DNA of 64,000 bases from assembly GCA_047495785.1 (NCBI GenBank), contig JBLDXI010000029.1, positions 2,604,001 through 2,668,000 on the forward strand. The letters run 5' to 3'. The notes beneath the pieces are model-generated. The model was not told the DNA's origin. It did no database searches and worked only from the letters and a program-made list of their open reading frames with translations. How positions within the stretch are numbered: position 1 is the stretch's first letter; every line of letters starts with the position of its first letter. Shown piece after piece: positions 1 through 10,518 of this stretch. Position numbers and translations under genes: made by a program. Source of the DNA: Lepidodermella squamata. Its lineage: Eukaryota > Gastrotricha.

Positions 1-2
1 TC

Positions 3-770
3 AGACTCGTTACTCAGCCCACAAAATTACAAAAACTGATAAACAAGCCAAATTTCAAAGATGCCAAAGTTATTGCCGAAGACTTATGCAGTGTAAATAT
101 GGCTAAGACATCTATTAAATTCGATCGCCCGATTATCGTAGGTTTCAGCGTTTTAGAATTGTCGAAGACATTGATGTATGAGTTTCATTACAATGTGATC
201 AAGAAAAAATATGGTGACAGGGCGAAGCTGTTATTCACAGACACAGATTCTTTGTGTTATCATGTCCAAGCTGAGGATATATATAAGGATATAGAAAGTT
301 ATAAAGAGGTGATGGACTTTAGTGACTACCCTAAGGACCATGCATTACATTCAAACGTTAACAAGAAAGTTATTGGTAAGTTCAAAGACGAATGTGCGGG
401 AGGTATAACACTCTCTACTATTACTGAGTTCGTCGGCTTGAGATCGAAATCCTACAGCTTCAAATCTGAAGTAATTTCAACGAGTGGAGAAAATACAGAA
501 CTCCACAAGGAGACATCGGTAAATAAAGCTAAGGGTGTCGTTAAACAATGCGTAAAAAAGCAAATACACTTTGAAAATTATAAAAATTGTGTTTTGAAGC
601 ATGTATTAACAAAAGCTACATTCAATCAAATCCGATCCTTCAATCATAAGCTAGTAACTATGCAAAGTACAAAACTCGCTCTGTGCCCATACGATGACAA
701 ACGATGGGTGTGTGATGATGGTGTAACAACGCTTGCTCATGGTCACTGTAAGTCAAAAAATGTACACTGA
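3..770 (+). CDS. DNA polymerase B, C-terminal part (Polinton/viral type), 5' cut by window edge
   Basis: The reading frame is open from base 3 to the TGA at 768-770, giving about 255 residues. It contains the family B polymerase motif C as FTDTDSL near codon 79, the metal-binding aspartate pair used in catalysis. Upstream is the helix with VGFSVLELSK, and the protein ends with the typical protein-primed polymerase tail (YDDKRWVCDDG, then TLAHGH). Known family: protein-primed polB of Polintons/Mavericks and related large DNA viruses; the tail resembles copies found in many invertebrate genomes. The start lies left of the window, so motifs A and B cannot be checked. The visible part has no frameshift or stop. 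No capsid, integrase, protease or ATPase gene of a Polinton is visible downstream, so this is probably a fragment of an integrated element. Confidence 0.85.
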   Translation, partial: RLVTQPTKLQKLINKPNFKDAKVIAEDLCSVNMAKTSIKFDRPIIVGFSVLELSKTLMYEFHYNVIKKKYGDRAKLLFTDTDSLCYHVQAEDIYKDIESYKEVMDFSDYPKDHALHSNVNKKVIGKFKDECAGGITLSTITEFVGLRSKSYSFKSEVISTSGENTELHKETSVNKAKGVVKQCVKKQIHFENYKNCVLKHVLTKATFNQIRSFNHKLVTMQSTKLALCPYDDKRWVCDDGVTTLAHGHCKSKNVH

Positions 771-954
771 TAGATCTGCACTGGTAGGTACTGCCTATCA
801 ACCGGTCTATCGACCGGTGGAGCGGTCGACAGACTGTAATGTAATGTGCCCGAGTAATGAAATCTGTATAAATTTCAATGACCTGGAATGAACTCAAGAA
901 TATGATGAAATCCGAGAAGTCGAATATCATACCGCTATTTCATGATTTTTATGC

Positions 955-1208
955 ATTTTTCAACGACCTGCGTTGAAGATGAAAATTTTTCCAAATCTCA
1001 CGAGTCATATATCATTCGAAAGCCAGTAAAGTACAGATTAAAAAATTGGGAGTGGAATTTCAAGTTTCGCTGGCATGAACAAAAATTTTGGCACTCAAAA
1101 CCTGACCAAAATGTGCCTTTTCACGAGGTTTGTTTCGAATATTCAACGACCTGTGTTGAAGATGAAAGTTTTTGCAAATCTCATGAGTCATATATCATTC
1201 GAAAGCCT
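955..1208. repeat. Two-copy degenerate tandem repeat, about 184 bp period
   Basis: Bases 955-1024 and 1139-1208 are near-identical (TTCAACGACCTG, then GAGTCATATATCATTCGAAA), separated by unlike sequence. A shorter decayed third piece (GAGTCATATATCTTTAGAAA) lies at 1362-1381. Short frames run through both copies but show no protein family. It looks like part of a dispersed AT-rich repeat. Confidence 0.6.
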
Positions 1209-1416
1209 TACATTTTTAGATTTGTTTAAGTCGAGTGTTTTTTTTTTATTTTCACATCCTTAAAAAATGTATGATAGAAAAAAAACTCAAATTTTAAGAA
1301 TTTTTTCAATTTTTTGATGACTTGAAATAATAACGAAAACGATGAGGTAATACGAATCCCTTGAGTCATATATCTTTAGAAAGCAAGTCATTTGACTAGT
1401 AATACCTTATCGGCCG

Positions 1417-1737
1417 GTGGGGTTCGATAGAGAATTAGCACGTGGTAGAAAGGTTGGGCACGAACTCGAAGAATTGAACAATTTATGGTTTCAAGCGGGA
1501 CAACGTCCAGCCGACTATTCACCTGATGCGCATTTGAAAGCAGGCAGTAAAGACATACAGCTACTTGAAAATTGGCTGAAGAATAAATCAACCAAAGACT
1601 CTTCTTTAGCACGCTTGCTTCACGAGGACATATTTCCGAAAAAAAAGATTCCAAAAGTTATCGGCTGTAGCTTGAGAGATCCCCTTCTTATTGTTGCAAA
1701 CCAGGCAGGACCTCGAACAAAAATTAAAAAAAAATAA
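1417..1737 (+). CDS. Hypothetical protein fragment, 106 residues
   Basis: An open frame that ends in a basic tail (TKIKKK) and TAA. The composition is protein-like: charged, with amphipathic stretches around LEELNNLW and LLENWLKNK. I do not recognise a family. It lies on the same strand as the polymerase fragment and 650 bp downstream, so it could be another gene remnant of that element, but no homology supports this. The upstream end has no clear initiation context and the true exon may begin elsewhere. Confidence 0.3.
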   Translation: MGFDRELARGRKVGHELEELNNLWFQAGQRPADYSPDAHLKAGSKDIQLLENWLKNKSTKDSSLARLLHEDIFPKKKIPKVIGCSLRDPLLIVANQAGPRTKIKKK

Positions 1738-2451
1738 TGAAAATGGAATATCATTCATCAAATAGAGAAAATTAGCCAATACTTTTATCTCAATCGAAAG
1801 CTGAGATCACATATATTCTAGTTCAGTCGACCGGACACTGAACCATGAAAAATACAAGTAGACCTAGAACTAGACAAATTGTGAGACAAACATCACACAG
1901 TAAATTACGGTAATAAATTATTTTTCTTCTGCCTTTCGTCTGACTTCTTTGACTGAGTTGACTATTTTCATTAAAACCGCGCCGCTTTTCTGACGATAGA
2001 CACTTGAAACAAGTTGATCTCATCAAAGGTGTTGATACAGCACCCTATTTTCCTAATCTGTCCCGAATTACCCGGAGTCCCACATTACCCGACTTTACAC
2101 TAATTGTGAAACTTTGCTAGCTGAACCTCGCTAGAATTATTGAATTTCCTGCATTAATTAATGTGGAAATTGAGTATCTCAGATGAAGCTTGTGAATAAA
2201 GTCAGTGCACAGATTTATCCAATCAGAGTTTTGCTCCAATTTATCAGTTTTATTCATCAAATTGAAAAAAAATCAAATATCATTATATACTATATAAGCG
2301 AGACGAACCGAGTAAATTGAGCAGTTAGTTATGTGTAGCTGGCCTATAAGACACATTAGATCAGACGATGATAGAATATCAACAGCGCTAAACCGCGCTC
2401 AGATCTGAGGAAGCAACGATTAGAACGAAATTAAAGTTATCAACAGAACCA

Positions 2452-2935
2452 GTCCACTCGAGTGGACAATGAATAATGGCCTGAAAACAGGCTATATTTT
2501 ATCAAGCGACATTTTTGAGCGAGAATAAACGACACCGGTTATCAGCGACACAGGGAGAGCACATCCACTCGAGAAAAATGATAGGCGTGCAATCACACAA
2601 GATACCGGAAGAGCCGCCTGGCAAATGACAATCACGTGACATTTCGTTCTAAGACAAGCAAGCATTTTTGACAGAAAACAAAAATGATAAGGTCAACGTG
2701 AGTCAAATAAGGGAAAACTAGTTTCAAAAAGAGCCAGTCCACTCGAGTGGACGATGAATCATAAAAGCTGAGATGACAATATTTTAGCCAGTCCACTCGA
2801 GTGGACGATGAATCATAAAAGCTGAGATGACAATATTTTAGCCAGTCCACTCGAGTGGACGATGAATCATAAAAGCTGAGATGACAATATTTTAGCCAGT
2901 CCACTCGAGTGGACGATGAATCATGAAAAAGTCAG
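2452..2935. repeat. 54-bp tandem repeat, each unit carrying a 16-bp perfect palindrome
   Basis: The palindrome GTCCACTCGAGTGGAC occurs at 2737, 2791, 2845 and 2899, exactly 54 bp apart, with near-identical sequence between (ATGAATCATAAAAGCTGAGA). A fifth palindrome is at 2452 and a half-copy (TCCACTCGAG) near 2565. The period is a multiple of three, so an antisense frame with an 18-residue repeat runs through it; I take that frame as fortuitous. The palindrome could pair as a hairpin or be a dimeric protein-binding site. Confidence 0.85.
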
Positions 2936-3071
2936 CACACACAAACGAACGAAAAAGGACTTTACTTTTTTCTCAATGCTAATGTTTTCAATGAAACAAT
3001 TCTATATAACCTAAAAACTAGCAAACTTATAACAAGGCTGGATGGTGACGTGGTGATAACAGACATACTGT

Positions 3072-5027
3072 TCATAAAGAATCATAAAATTCGTCGTCTT
3101 TATCAATCAAATCTTGTATTTTTTTACTTAATAAGTTCATGGTTTTAACACCAATGGCACAATTCATAAGTTTGGGCCATTCTTTAAAGTTTGAGTATAA
3201 ATTTGTCATTTCATAACACCATGATCTGCAATAGCCGAAAATTTTAGTGATTTCAAGTTGAGCTTGTTTTGGGCATTTATAAGTTTTTTTAAGTTTAGTA
3301 ATAGCTTCACCGATGTTAAAAGAAATTATTAATTTTTGTGAAGAAACAGTTTGTAAATCGCTTCTGGCCTTTTTAATGAAATTTATGATATCCTCCCTAT
3401 TTTTAACATCATCAGGAAGAGGTATTATCATAGAATCACAATTTTCATTTTCATTCGGTTCACAGTACAACGATCTCAAAGTAGAACTTAATTTTTCGTG
3501 GGTAGAAACATCGTACGAAACGCCACCAATCTATATAATCAAGTTATAACTTTCTCAAAGACGGAAATGATAACTAATACTCACTGAAATTTCATCTAAA
3601 TCACTCTTCGGCTGCTTTTTTGATGAATTGGAACTCGACTCCTGGTCTAGACTCGACTCCTGGTCTAAACTCGACTCCTGGTCTGGACTCGCATAGCCAT
3701 CTTGCACGGATCTTTCAGACGGGTTCTCATCTTCGTCCGAAGAATCGACTGAAGTTTCTGCTTTGCCCAGCTTTTTTGCTTTTTCTAGCATGACAATCGG
3801 AGGAACGTCGATTGTAGAGATGGCTTCTTCGACTAAGTTTGTAATATCTTCGTTCGGTTCAACCTTCCGCAGTTTTTTGATAATTTTCATGACGTCTCTT
3901 ACAGCCTTATTGTAATTGTTGACCTTCTGACGCTGTTTCTTAGGTATAGTTAGCCGTAAGTCGATTTCACAAGCCGTCAATGGTTTGTTTTTCATAGTTA
4001 CGGCTCGTCTTGTTGGTGGCCGCATATTCTTGCTCGCAGCCCTTTCTTTATGGCGACGGGATCCAACGCAAACACGTTCAAGAAATTCCATAAAATATCT
4101 AGGAAACAAAAATACAAGTGAGGTATATAGTAAATATTAATTTGTAATTGAGCTAGCCCATCACCGAAAAATGTAACATAGCAGCATGGTGCTAAGTTCA
4201 GATTCAATAATTAGAAAAGAGTGGAAGAGCGATTTAAAGTTCGATTTTTACGTTTTGGATTCACATCGTCTCCATTGCACGAGAAGATTCAGAAATTTCT
4301 TCGATTTTAACAGAACTTTCCGAAGAGATAATATGTTGAATAAAAGCAGGAGGAGACTTGAGGAGATATTTATCTACAGGACTTTGAAGACTGTTTAAAA
4401 TTTCAACACTTTTCTTTGCGTTTTCCTTCACGTAGTCAGAGGCTTTTGAGCAAAGTTTGTGAAAAGTCATATGATACTTTGCACAGTCGATTGCACGCGT
4501 AGCTAGCATGCTATGAAGATTTAACAGCTGCTTCATGTCTTCGTAGTAGAGGGGGACGACCTCATCTTTATCTTCATCGTTAGTAGATTTCATGTGATCC
4601 ATTACGAGATGAATTACAGTCGTCATGTTCGTGGGATTCTGCATTAGCTGCTCCACAAAAGTACCGATTGCATGATTCTTCAACGGACCAAAATCCTTGA
4701 TAATAAAAAGAGGTAGGAAGATGACAATGATGGTCGTATTTTAAGAGCTGAAGATCTCACCTTAGAAGTGTGCCATCCGTCGCAAATGGTCTTAATTTTA
4801 AATTGAAGACTTTCAATGTCACTTAAAGCCGTTTTCATCTTTTCTTGCACTGCCTTCATTTCTTTGTTGAGGGTTTGTCTGTATTGAGTCGAGATGCCGC
4901 ATCTTTCGAGAAGATTGAGCATTGAATCCTTTTTAGTTTTAATGCTCGATAGGTCAAACGCGGGCGTTCTTTCATCAGAAGTCGTCGGGATTAGGTCTTG
5001 ATGGTGACCTTGGTTGCCGGTAGCCAT
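3072..5027 (-). CDS. Four-exon gene for an unrecognised 556-residue, largely helical protein
   Basis: Exons on the minus strand: 5027-4761, 4695-4265, 4098-3585 and 3530-3072. Donors are GTGAGA, GTGAAT and GTGAGT; acceptors are CAAG, CTAG and ATAG. The lengths sum to 1671 nt (557 codons) with no internal stop, and phase 2 at intron 2 restores a codon across the junction, which strongly supports the model. The protein starts MATGNQGHHQ and has a likely coiled coil at about residues 45-85. It then has a helical middle, a basic stretch (KKQRQKVNNYNKA), an acidic/serine segment with three DQESS repeats near residue 375, and a helical C-terminal part with conserved-looking W, Y and C residues (YCRSWCYEMTNLY). 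No signal peptide or membrane segment is seen. The C-terminal part faintly recalls DUF3102-like helix bundles, but I would not name it. Confidence 0.75.
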
Positions 5028-5534
5028 TCAGAATAGAATGAATGTGCTATGTGCTATAAAATTGTATGATCTACAGAAAAATGCAAACTGATTTAGTTTG
5101 ACTGCTGATCGGCGTAATGAAATATAATCTAAAAGAATGGTTTTCAAGAACTCAGCTGGGATGACATCGAAATACGATAATACGCAATACTACACTACTG
5201 ATCCTCATTGTGGATACACTTCATATAGCATGTCGACCAGTATCAATCGATAAGCAGTGAGCGATTGAATGATGAAAGGTAAACATGAACATCGGCTACT
5301 GGAGCAGGTGAGCATTCCACTCACGCCAGACGTTCTAGATTGTTCTGTTCTGTTTTACCGCCTATAAATTGAGTTCAAGTACGAATAAAATGTAACTAAT
5401 AATAATAATAATAAATATATTAAAATGATTGGTAATATTTTATTTTGATTTTAAGAAGTCTTTTCACCGCAGGTTTTTGTTCAACTGAGAGCTGAAAACC
5501 GAGAGGCAGAGGCTTTGTCAGGCCTAAAAAATTC

Positions 5535-5570
5535 ATTTGATATTTGATATTTGATATTTGATATTTGATA
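5535..5570. repeat. Short tandem repeat (ATTTGAT)n
   Basis: About five tandem copies of the 7-bp unit ATTTGAT in an intergenic stretch. Frames passing through it on the minus strand (SNIKYQ repeats) are not credible genes. Confidence 0.8.
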
Positions 5571-5854
5571 ATAGACATATCGTCGGTGTAGCAAGATAAA
5601 GTGCCAAGTGGTTTTTTCGAAATTTCGCAGAAATCGAAGCAAACGTGTTTATTCCAAATTGATCCGACATTTTTTCTCTCAATCCTATACACCTAATACA
5701 CATGCTACCTGGCTGTTTTCCTGCTGGCATTTACTACTCCGATAGCCCCACTTATATATTGTTCCACGTTCCTGATTCCAGATTCTGGGCCCCCGCGGGA
5801 ATTCGTCAGATTATGCAATAGCCCCACTTATTCTAGGTTCCACGCTCCTGATGG

Positions 5855-5935
5855 GGAGCAAGTGGTCGAGCGGTCCAAGCACCTCACTGGCGGCGAAGAG
5901 GCACGGGTTCAATCCCCAGAACCACAACACCAAAA
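5855..5935 (+). repeat. SINE family A head, tRNA (Leu/Ser-like) derived
   Basis: A box A-like TGGTCGAGCGG and, about 40 bp on, a box B-like GGGTTCAATCC give a pol III internal promoter. The rest does not fold into a complete tRNA: the acceptor ends do not pair. A second copy with the same order and GCGAAGAGGCACGGGTTCAA lies near 37,550. It is followed by an A/C-rich body. Confidence 0.65.
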
Positions 5936-6058
5936 CAACACTCCACAGTGCGTTAACCACTATGCCAGTGGGCGAGGCCCATTATATGTGCGTTCGTCTC
6001 ATTTTATAGTGTTATTTTAGGGAAGTGTTGTGTGTGATGAGTCATAACTCGCTCATGT

Positions 6059-6988
6059 ATGATTTGCGCATCTAATACTCCCCCCTTACGCCGAAATTTT
6101 GTCCTCATTCGCGGACGCGGAATTGTCATAACTTACCATCCCAGCAATTTCAAACACACTAAATATTTACTCAAAACGTCCTTGAAATGTTTTGCCAATT
6201 TCCATGGTCAGGCTCGAATTGCCAAAAAGGGTGTAAGCCGTCGAGTGGCTCAGCTCCGGCAATTCCTATCTGCTGACGGGATAATACAAGACTATATAAG
6301 TCATCATCGCGGCTCTCCGACACGTCCAACAAACGGAGCAATGCGCGAGTTGGCCGAACGGGCAGTAAGACGAGTGTGGCTGCAGCGCATTCGTGAAATG
6401 GGCGGATGGGTCGACGCGCTGCAGTTAACACCAGACTCGTGGGCGGTGGGGAACCACCCGTTTTGGGCGGCTAGTTACCCCTTGACGCTGAACGACGACA
6501 TCATTCGGTTAGCTGAGAGATACAGGGACACGATCCAAGGCCGATTGATGGCAGCTTTCGATCAAGTACTGGGCGCCGTCAACGCGCCAGAAATACCGAT
6601 AGCAGAAGTGGTCGCCGAAATACCAAACCACGAAGAAGAAAACGAGCTGTCGGATAGCGAGGGCGAAGGATTGATGACGATGGACGAGGAACCTCCCTCA
6701 TATGAAGAAGCAATGAGGGCGATACAGCAAGAGGTCGCAATAAGCCCACGAGGCGACGCCGAGACTACGGAAGACGACGGCGTTATCGTAATGACGCCCG
6801 AATCAGAGGAAGAACACGGCGTAAAAAGAGGGCGGCTCGAAGATCAGCCATCAACCAGCGCAGAAAGGCCAGCGGATGGCTACGACGGCAGCTGCAGTGA
6901 GCGTGCCATTATGCTTAGCTCGGAGTCAAGTTCAGACAGCGAGAACGACGCAGTCGAGCCAAATCAAAAACGCATAAAAAGGGTGTGA
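6059..6988 (+). CDS. Hypothetical acidic protein with a PPSY motif, next to an LTR-like sequence
   Basis: A 309-codon open frame; the first ~50 codons may not be coding. From about residue 60 the protein is alanine/arginine rich and helical (ELAERAVRRVWLQRI), followed by an acidic, serine-rich half. The half-way motif EEPPSYEEAM contains PPxY, the WW-domain/NEDD4-type ligase binding motif used as a late domain by retroviral Gag and some DNA-virus proteins. The C terminus ends in a basic cluster (KRIKRV) that could be a nuclear signal. Composition is more GC-rich than its neighbours. A purine-rich tract and an LTR-like sequence follow 100 bp downstream, so it may be the last ORF of an LTR retroelement. 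No reverse transcriptase or integrase is visible upstream. Confidence 0.5.
   Translation: MICASNTPPLRRNFVLIRGRGIVITYHPSNFKHTKYLLKTSLKCFANFHGQARIAKKGVSRRVAQLRQFLSADGIIQDYISHHRGSPTRPTNGAMRELAERAVRRVWLQRIREMGGWVDALQLTPDSWAVGNHPFWAASYPLTLNDDIIRLAERYRDTIQGRLMAAFDQVLGAVNAPEIPIAEVVAEIPNHEEENELSDSEGEGLMTMDEEPPSYEEAMRAIQQEVAISPRGDAETTEDDGVIVMTPESEEEHGVKRGRLEDQPSTSAERPADGYDGSCSERAIMLSSESSSDSENDAVEPNQKRIKRV
6075..6107 (-). other. Possible 3' end of a minus-strand Ty3-like pol with polypurine tract
   Basis: Read on the minus strand this gives GAGGACAAAATTTCGGCGTA followed by AGGGGGGAG, the kind of motif found at the end of many Ty3/gypsy pol frames just before the 3' LTR. No integrase-like frame was recognised beside it, so this is a weak pointer only. 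Confidence 0.25.
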
Positions 6989-7105
6989 AATATTCCATTT
7001 GTAAGTTTACGATTGCTAGGGCTTTAGGAAGAAATTTTGTTTGTGTGGAACATGATGCGGTGAAAAATCTATTTGAGGACAAATAGGTGAGTGGAGGGGG
7101 AGCTA

Positions 7106-7390
7106 TGTGACCCTGGCGCATGGACAACTAATTGTCTATTCTGAGGGATCATCACCAGGCAGAGCTAAGCAACGGTAACTGTTTATGCCGCGCTACCAGG
7201 AGACGCTAACAACAAACCAATAACAGACCAACAACAATCCAACAACAGAAGCTTCTAGAAGCTCCCAGCCCCCTCATCCGCTGCCTATATAAACTTCCTC
7301 ATTTGTGTGATAAAGGAGTACTCACCGGAGTATATTAATAAAGCACTTGCTTAGCCAATCCAGTCTCTTGTAACCCCGAACCCAGTTACA
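7106..7390 (+). mobile_element. LTR-like sequence (3' or solo LTR), 285 bp
   Basis: It starts TGTGACCC directly after a purine tract (GAGTGGAGGGGGAGCTA, 7089-7105) and ends CAGTTACA, so it has TG...CA ends. Inside are a TATA-like TATATAAAC near 7286 and AATAAAGCAC near 7338, in the order expected for an LTR. The next bases (ATTGGTATTAGGA) resemble a primer-binding site. No partner LTR is seen in the window, so the limits are inferred. Confidence 0.45.
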
Positions 7391-7565
7391 ATTGGTATTA
7401 GGATTTTTTTTTACAAAATGCCAAGGCGTGCAATTATTGAATAAAAGTGGTTTGAATCGCTTGCAAATCGAAGCCTTAGCTTATTTTCTCCAATAATTTA
7501 TTGCTAAATTTCAGAAATTCTTTCAAAATTTATTATTTTCTTAGTGGAATAATTTTCACTACAAG

Positions 7566-8417
7566 TCATTTTTTACAGTTTGTGGGATTGTAATGTTCAC
7601 GTCGGTCTTGACTATGAGCCACAAATCTGTTAAGTCGACGGTTGTTTTGTTTCACAGTGGCATTAGTGCGGTTGCCGCGTTTATTTTTTAATCGACCAAT
7701 AGCGTGCGAGCAATAATTGTAATGGAAAACTAGCCTTTCACGACTTTTTAGTGGCCGGAGGAAACCACCGCGGATCCGTAAATGTGCGTCCGAATAGCCC
7801 CATCTAGTCTTACGCGTCACTTGAGAGGCAAGTATTGAAGCCTTTGTTATTAGATTCATTCTTAGAGCAAATCCCTTCAGTGAAATCATGAGAGAGTCGA
7901 GTGTTTTCAGTTATGTTGCTGGGGGTGATGACAGCACAACGCAGGTTTTCATTTAATAAACATTTCGAGGTCGCTTTATCATTGTTTTCTGGGAGATTTG
8001 CAAAAGACAAATTTTCGATTTGTCGATTTTTCACCGACTTCAACTTGGACTTTTTAAAATCAGATTCATAAGTATAATAAGGAAATGTAACTGAATCCTT
8101 GGTTGAAAATCAGGGTTGTTTACGAAACGAGCAAGCGAAACAACAGCCACAACATCCTGGAAATAAGTAATCCAATTAAACGTGTTGATGGCGATAAGCA
8201 GACAAACTATTACATTTTCACGTTCAAAGGGAAACGAGCCAGCCGATTCCAAGGCTCGGCTGGTCACGCGAGTTCTCGAAAATGTTCGTTTTTCGGCGGG
8301 CGCCACCAATTTGTTCAAATCAGAGCCCGTATTCCGTATACAACGAACGTCGCATGGCAAACAAAAATCACCTCATTACTCTATATAAGTCTTCGCACCA
8401 AAATCAGCCGTCTTTAA
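7566..8417 (-). other. Region with overlapping low-confidence open frames
   Basis: Minus-strand frames at 7566-7889, 7810-8043 and 8040-8360 overlap in different frames. The middle one (start MKSVKNRQIENL) has protein-like composition. No splice pattern joins them convincingly and I recognise no domain. It could be a decayed gene or noncoding. Confidence 0.2.
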
Positions 8418-8666
8418 AAAAACTCTCATCTGCAAGGTCAAATGTGGTTCCAAAAATGTAAAATTGAGGAAATTGCGAAACTACAAAAAAGTCAGCGTAT
8501 GAATTGGGACAGCAGAAAGAACAAATAGCGCGTTGAAAAGCATGTGTTAACCGAGGGCGGGCGAGGGCAACATTTTTCATTGCAGTTACCAGGTGTTAAC
8601 ATCTAGATCTTGAAAAACCTCAAAATTCTCTTGCTAATAATTTCATTCCGTACCCTTTTTCAGCTA

Positions 8667-10062
8667 CAGTGCTCCCTCGCTAAGTGCACCCTGGCTATGT
8701 TCATTTCCCTCGTTATCTGCAACACTTTTACAGCCCCCTCTAAATTGGTAATTAAATAATTTTTATTAGTGGAAGAAAAAATTATTTACAAAATTAAATT
8801 TATTAAAGTTCAAGAAAATAGCTTCATTAGCAACGCTGGCTGAGCCACAGCTTTTGTAGCAATGAAAAGGCGGTGCAGGTTAAGCTTGGATCGACGCGGG
8901 TAATTTCAACAGCTAATTTTCGAATAATTTTCGCTCTCCAATAAAGAAGATGATCCAGTTGATAAAGGCCGGCCCAATTTAGTGTGAATTAGCTGAAGAC
9001 GAGAAAAGTTTCAGGTGCCTAATTATTAATCAGGCAGCTTTAAGCGACGTGATCTCTCGATCTTTACAGATCAAGATTTTTTATCTCAGATCATTGAGAG
9101 AGCGATTGTGCACGCGTCTGACTTATTCGTGATTTTTTTCATTCACAACCACTATAATCTCATTGATGGAACGGTAGATAGTGGATGATTTAATGACTCG
9201 GCACATTAAAGTGCTTTACGATGCTGTTCAGCGTGAAGATAAATTTACTGATTATTCAGCTTATATTATAATCTTGAATTCGTTTAAACAAAAAGTTCAA
9301 TAGAAAAGCTCGTTGATAGAAGTGTAATTTGAGCTTAACCTAGCTGGCTCATCCCGGTAAAATGTGACTTAAATCAGTTATATGTTTATTGAAAAAAAGT
9401 TCATTATCACAAATCACAAATGCTTAGATTTTTGCTCCTGTTGAAAGAATTGGCCAGCCACAGAATTTTAATACTGCAATTATTCTAGAAATCTGGAAAT
9501 TCGAGCACTCATTCTGCTTTAAATTTTGACATGATAATAACTACCAGCGCGATTTAAAAAATTATTTCGGTATTGATAATCATGATAAAAGCAAACTGAT
9601 TACCATAATTGCTCCAAAAAGGCCAAATGCCATTGATCCGAAACATGATCCAAATGACCCTAGTAGTGTTGTCAGTAGATTCGATTAGATTAGATTCGAT
9701 TAATAGACTCGATTAATCTCGACTCGAAAGATTAACTTTTGCCGATTAATGATCTAGATTAATCTCGGATTGAATCGAATCTATTGACAACACTAGACCC
9801 TAGAGGACCAACGATCATTTTCAATTCATTACTGGCAACAGATGCTTTTAAGAAAAAAAATGCGGATCCTTAAAAAGCTATCTCGGGCTTGGTTTTACAT
9901 ATGGCTAACCACTAAAAACAACGTCTCCTTAGCAACTGAGAAAAAAACGTAGCTACACACTTTTGATTCATCGCTAGCTCTTTAACAGCCCTCTTTAGCT
10001 GCAACCCTAGATAAGTGCACGAACCACAGCTCCGACCCCGTGCACTAATCGAGGGAGCACTG
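8667..10062. mobile_element. Non-autonomous pogo/Tigger-like DNA element, 1396 bp, TA target duplication
   Basis: The ends are exact inverted repeats, CAGTGCTCCCTCG on the left and CGAGGGAGCACTG on the right, flanked by TA on both sides (8665-8666 and 10063-10064). A paralogous sequence at 17,246-17,420 runs straight across this point (TTTTTCAGCTATTTGTAGC) and shows the empty site. TA duplication with CAGT ends points to the Tc1/mariner superfamily, pogo/Tigger side. No transposase frame is visible inside. Confidence 0.85.
9664..9795. mobile_element. 132-bp palindromic MITE nested in the pogo-like element
   Basis: The ends TAGTGTTGTCA and TGACAACACTA are inverted repeats, extended by GATTCGATT-rich imperfect pairing. 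The whole unit is AT-rich and can fold as a long hairpin. The duplicated target is unclear (CCCTAG occurs on both sides but not flush). Confidence 0.6.
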
Positions 10063-10129
10063 TATTTGTAGCTATTTGACCATGTTCACCCATTGTGTGT
10101 TTATTCCTTTGATCGTGGAACAAAGAATT

Positions 10130-10375
10130 ATCTCTCCGTTGAGCACGCATTAAGCACCGGTTTGGTGGAATACTTGATTCCGTTGAGCATTGTTAAGCAT
10201 TTCGTTGAGCGCGATTAAGCACCTCATTCAGCAACGTTGAGCACGTTGAGCGCGAATTGAGCATTCTCATTGAGCACATTGAGCTTCTTCAAGCAGCCAT
10301 CAAGCACTCGTTGGGCACTCGTAAAGCACTCGTTAAGCACCTGTTGAGCACCCCATTGAGCACCCAATGATAATT
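10130..10375. repeat. Degenerate GTTGAGCAC/TTAAGCAC tandem repeat
   Basis: About twenty imperfect 10-12 bp units built around GAGCAC or AAGCAC (GTTGAGCACG, TTAAGCACCT). Related arrays occur at 11,855-11,985 and, mostly as the complement GTGCTC, at 22,705-22,860, always upstream of a plus-strand family gene. The gag-only LTR element lies between the first two blocks. Confidence 0.75.
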
Positions 10376-10518
10376 TACAAACTGGAAATTGTTTTCAGCC
10401 CATCGAAAATTTGATTTTTTTTACCCTATCCACAGCGTCTAAATTTTTGGCTTGGCTTCTCACTCAAAATTCGCAATAAAAAATGCATTTTAATAAAGAT
10501 CAAACTTTATTTTCAAAT

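Noticed and set aside
2632-2904. 90-residue minus-strand frame with an 18-residue repeat (DWLKYCHLSFYDSSSTR)
   Set aside because: It arises from the 54-bp DNA repeat, whose period is a multiple of three; the sequence outside the repeat is not protein-like.
2737-2914. CRISPR-like array
   Set aside because: The spacers are identical rather than unique and the genome is eukaryotic; it is a plain tandem repeat.
5855-5935. Functional tRNA gene
   Set aside because: Box A and box B are good but acceptor and anticodon stems do not pair; the second copy at 37.55 kb shows it is a repeat.
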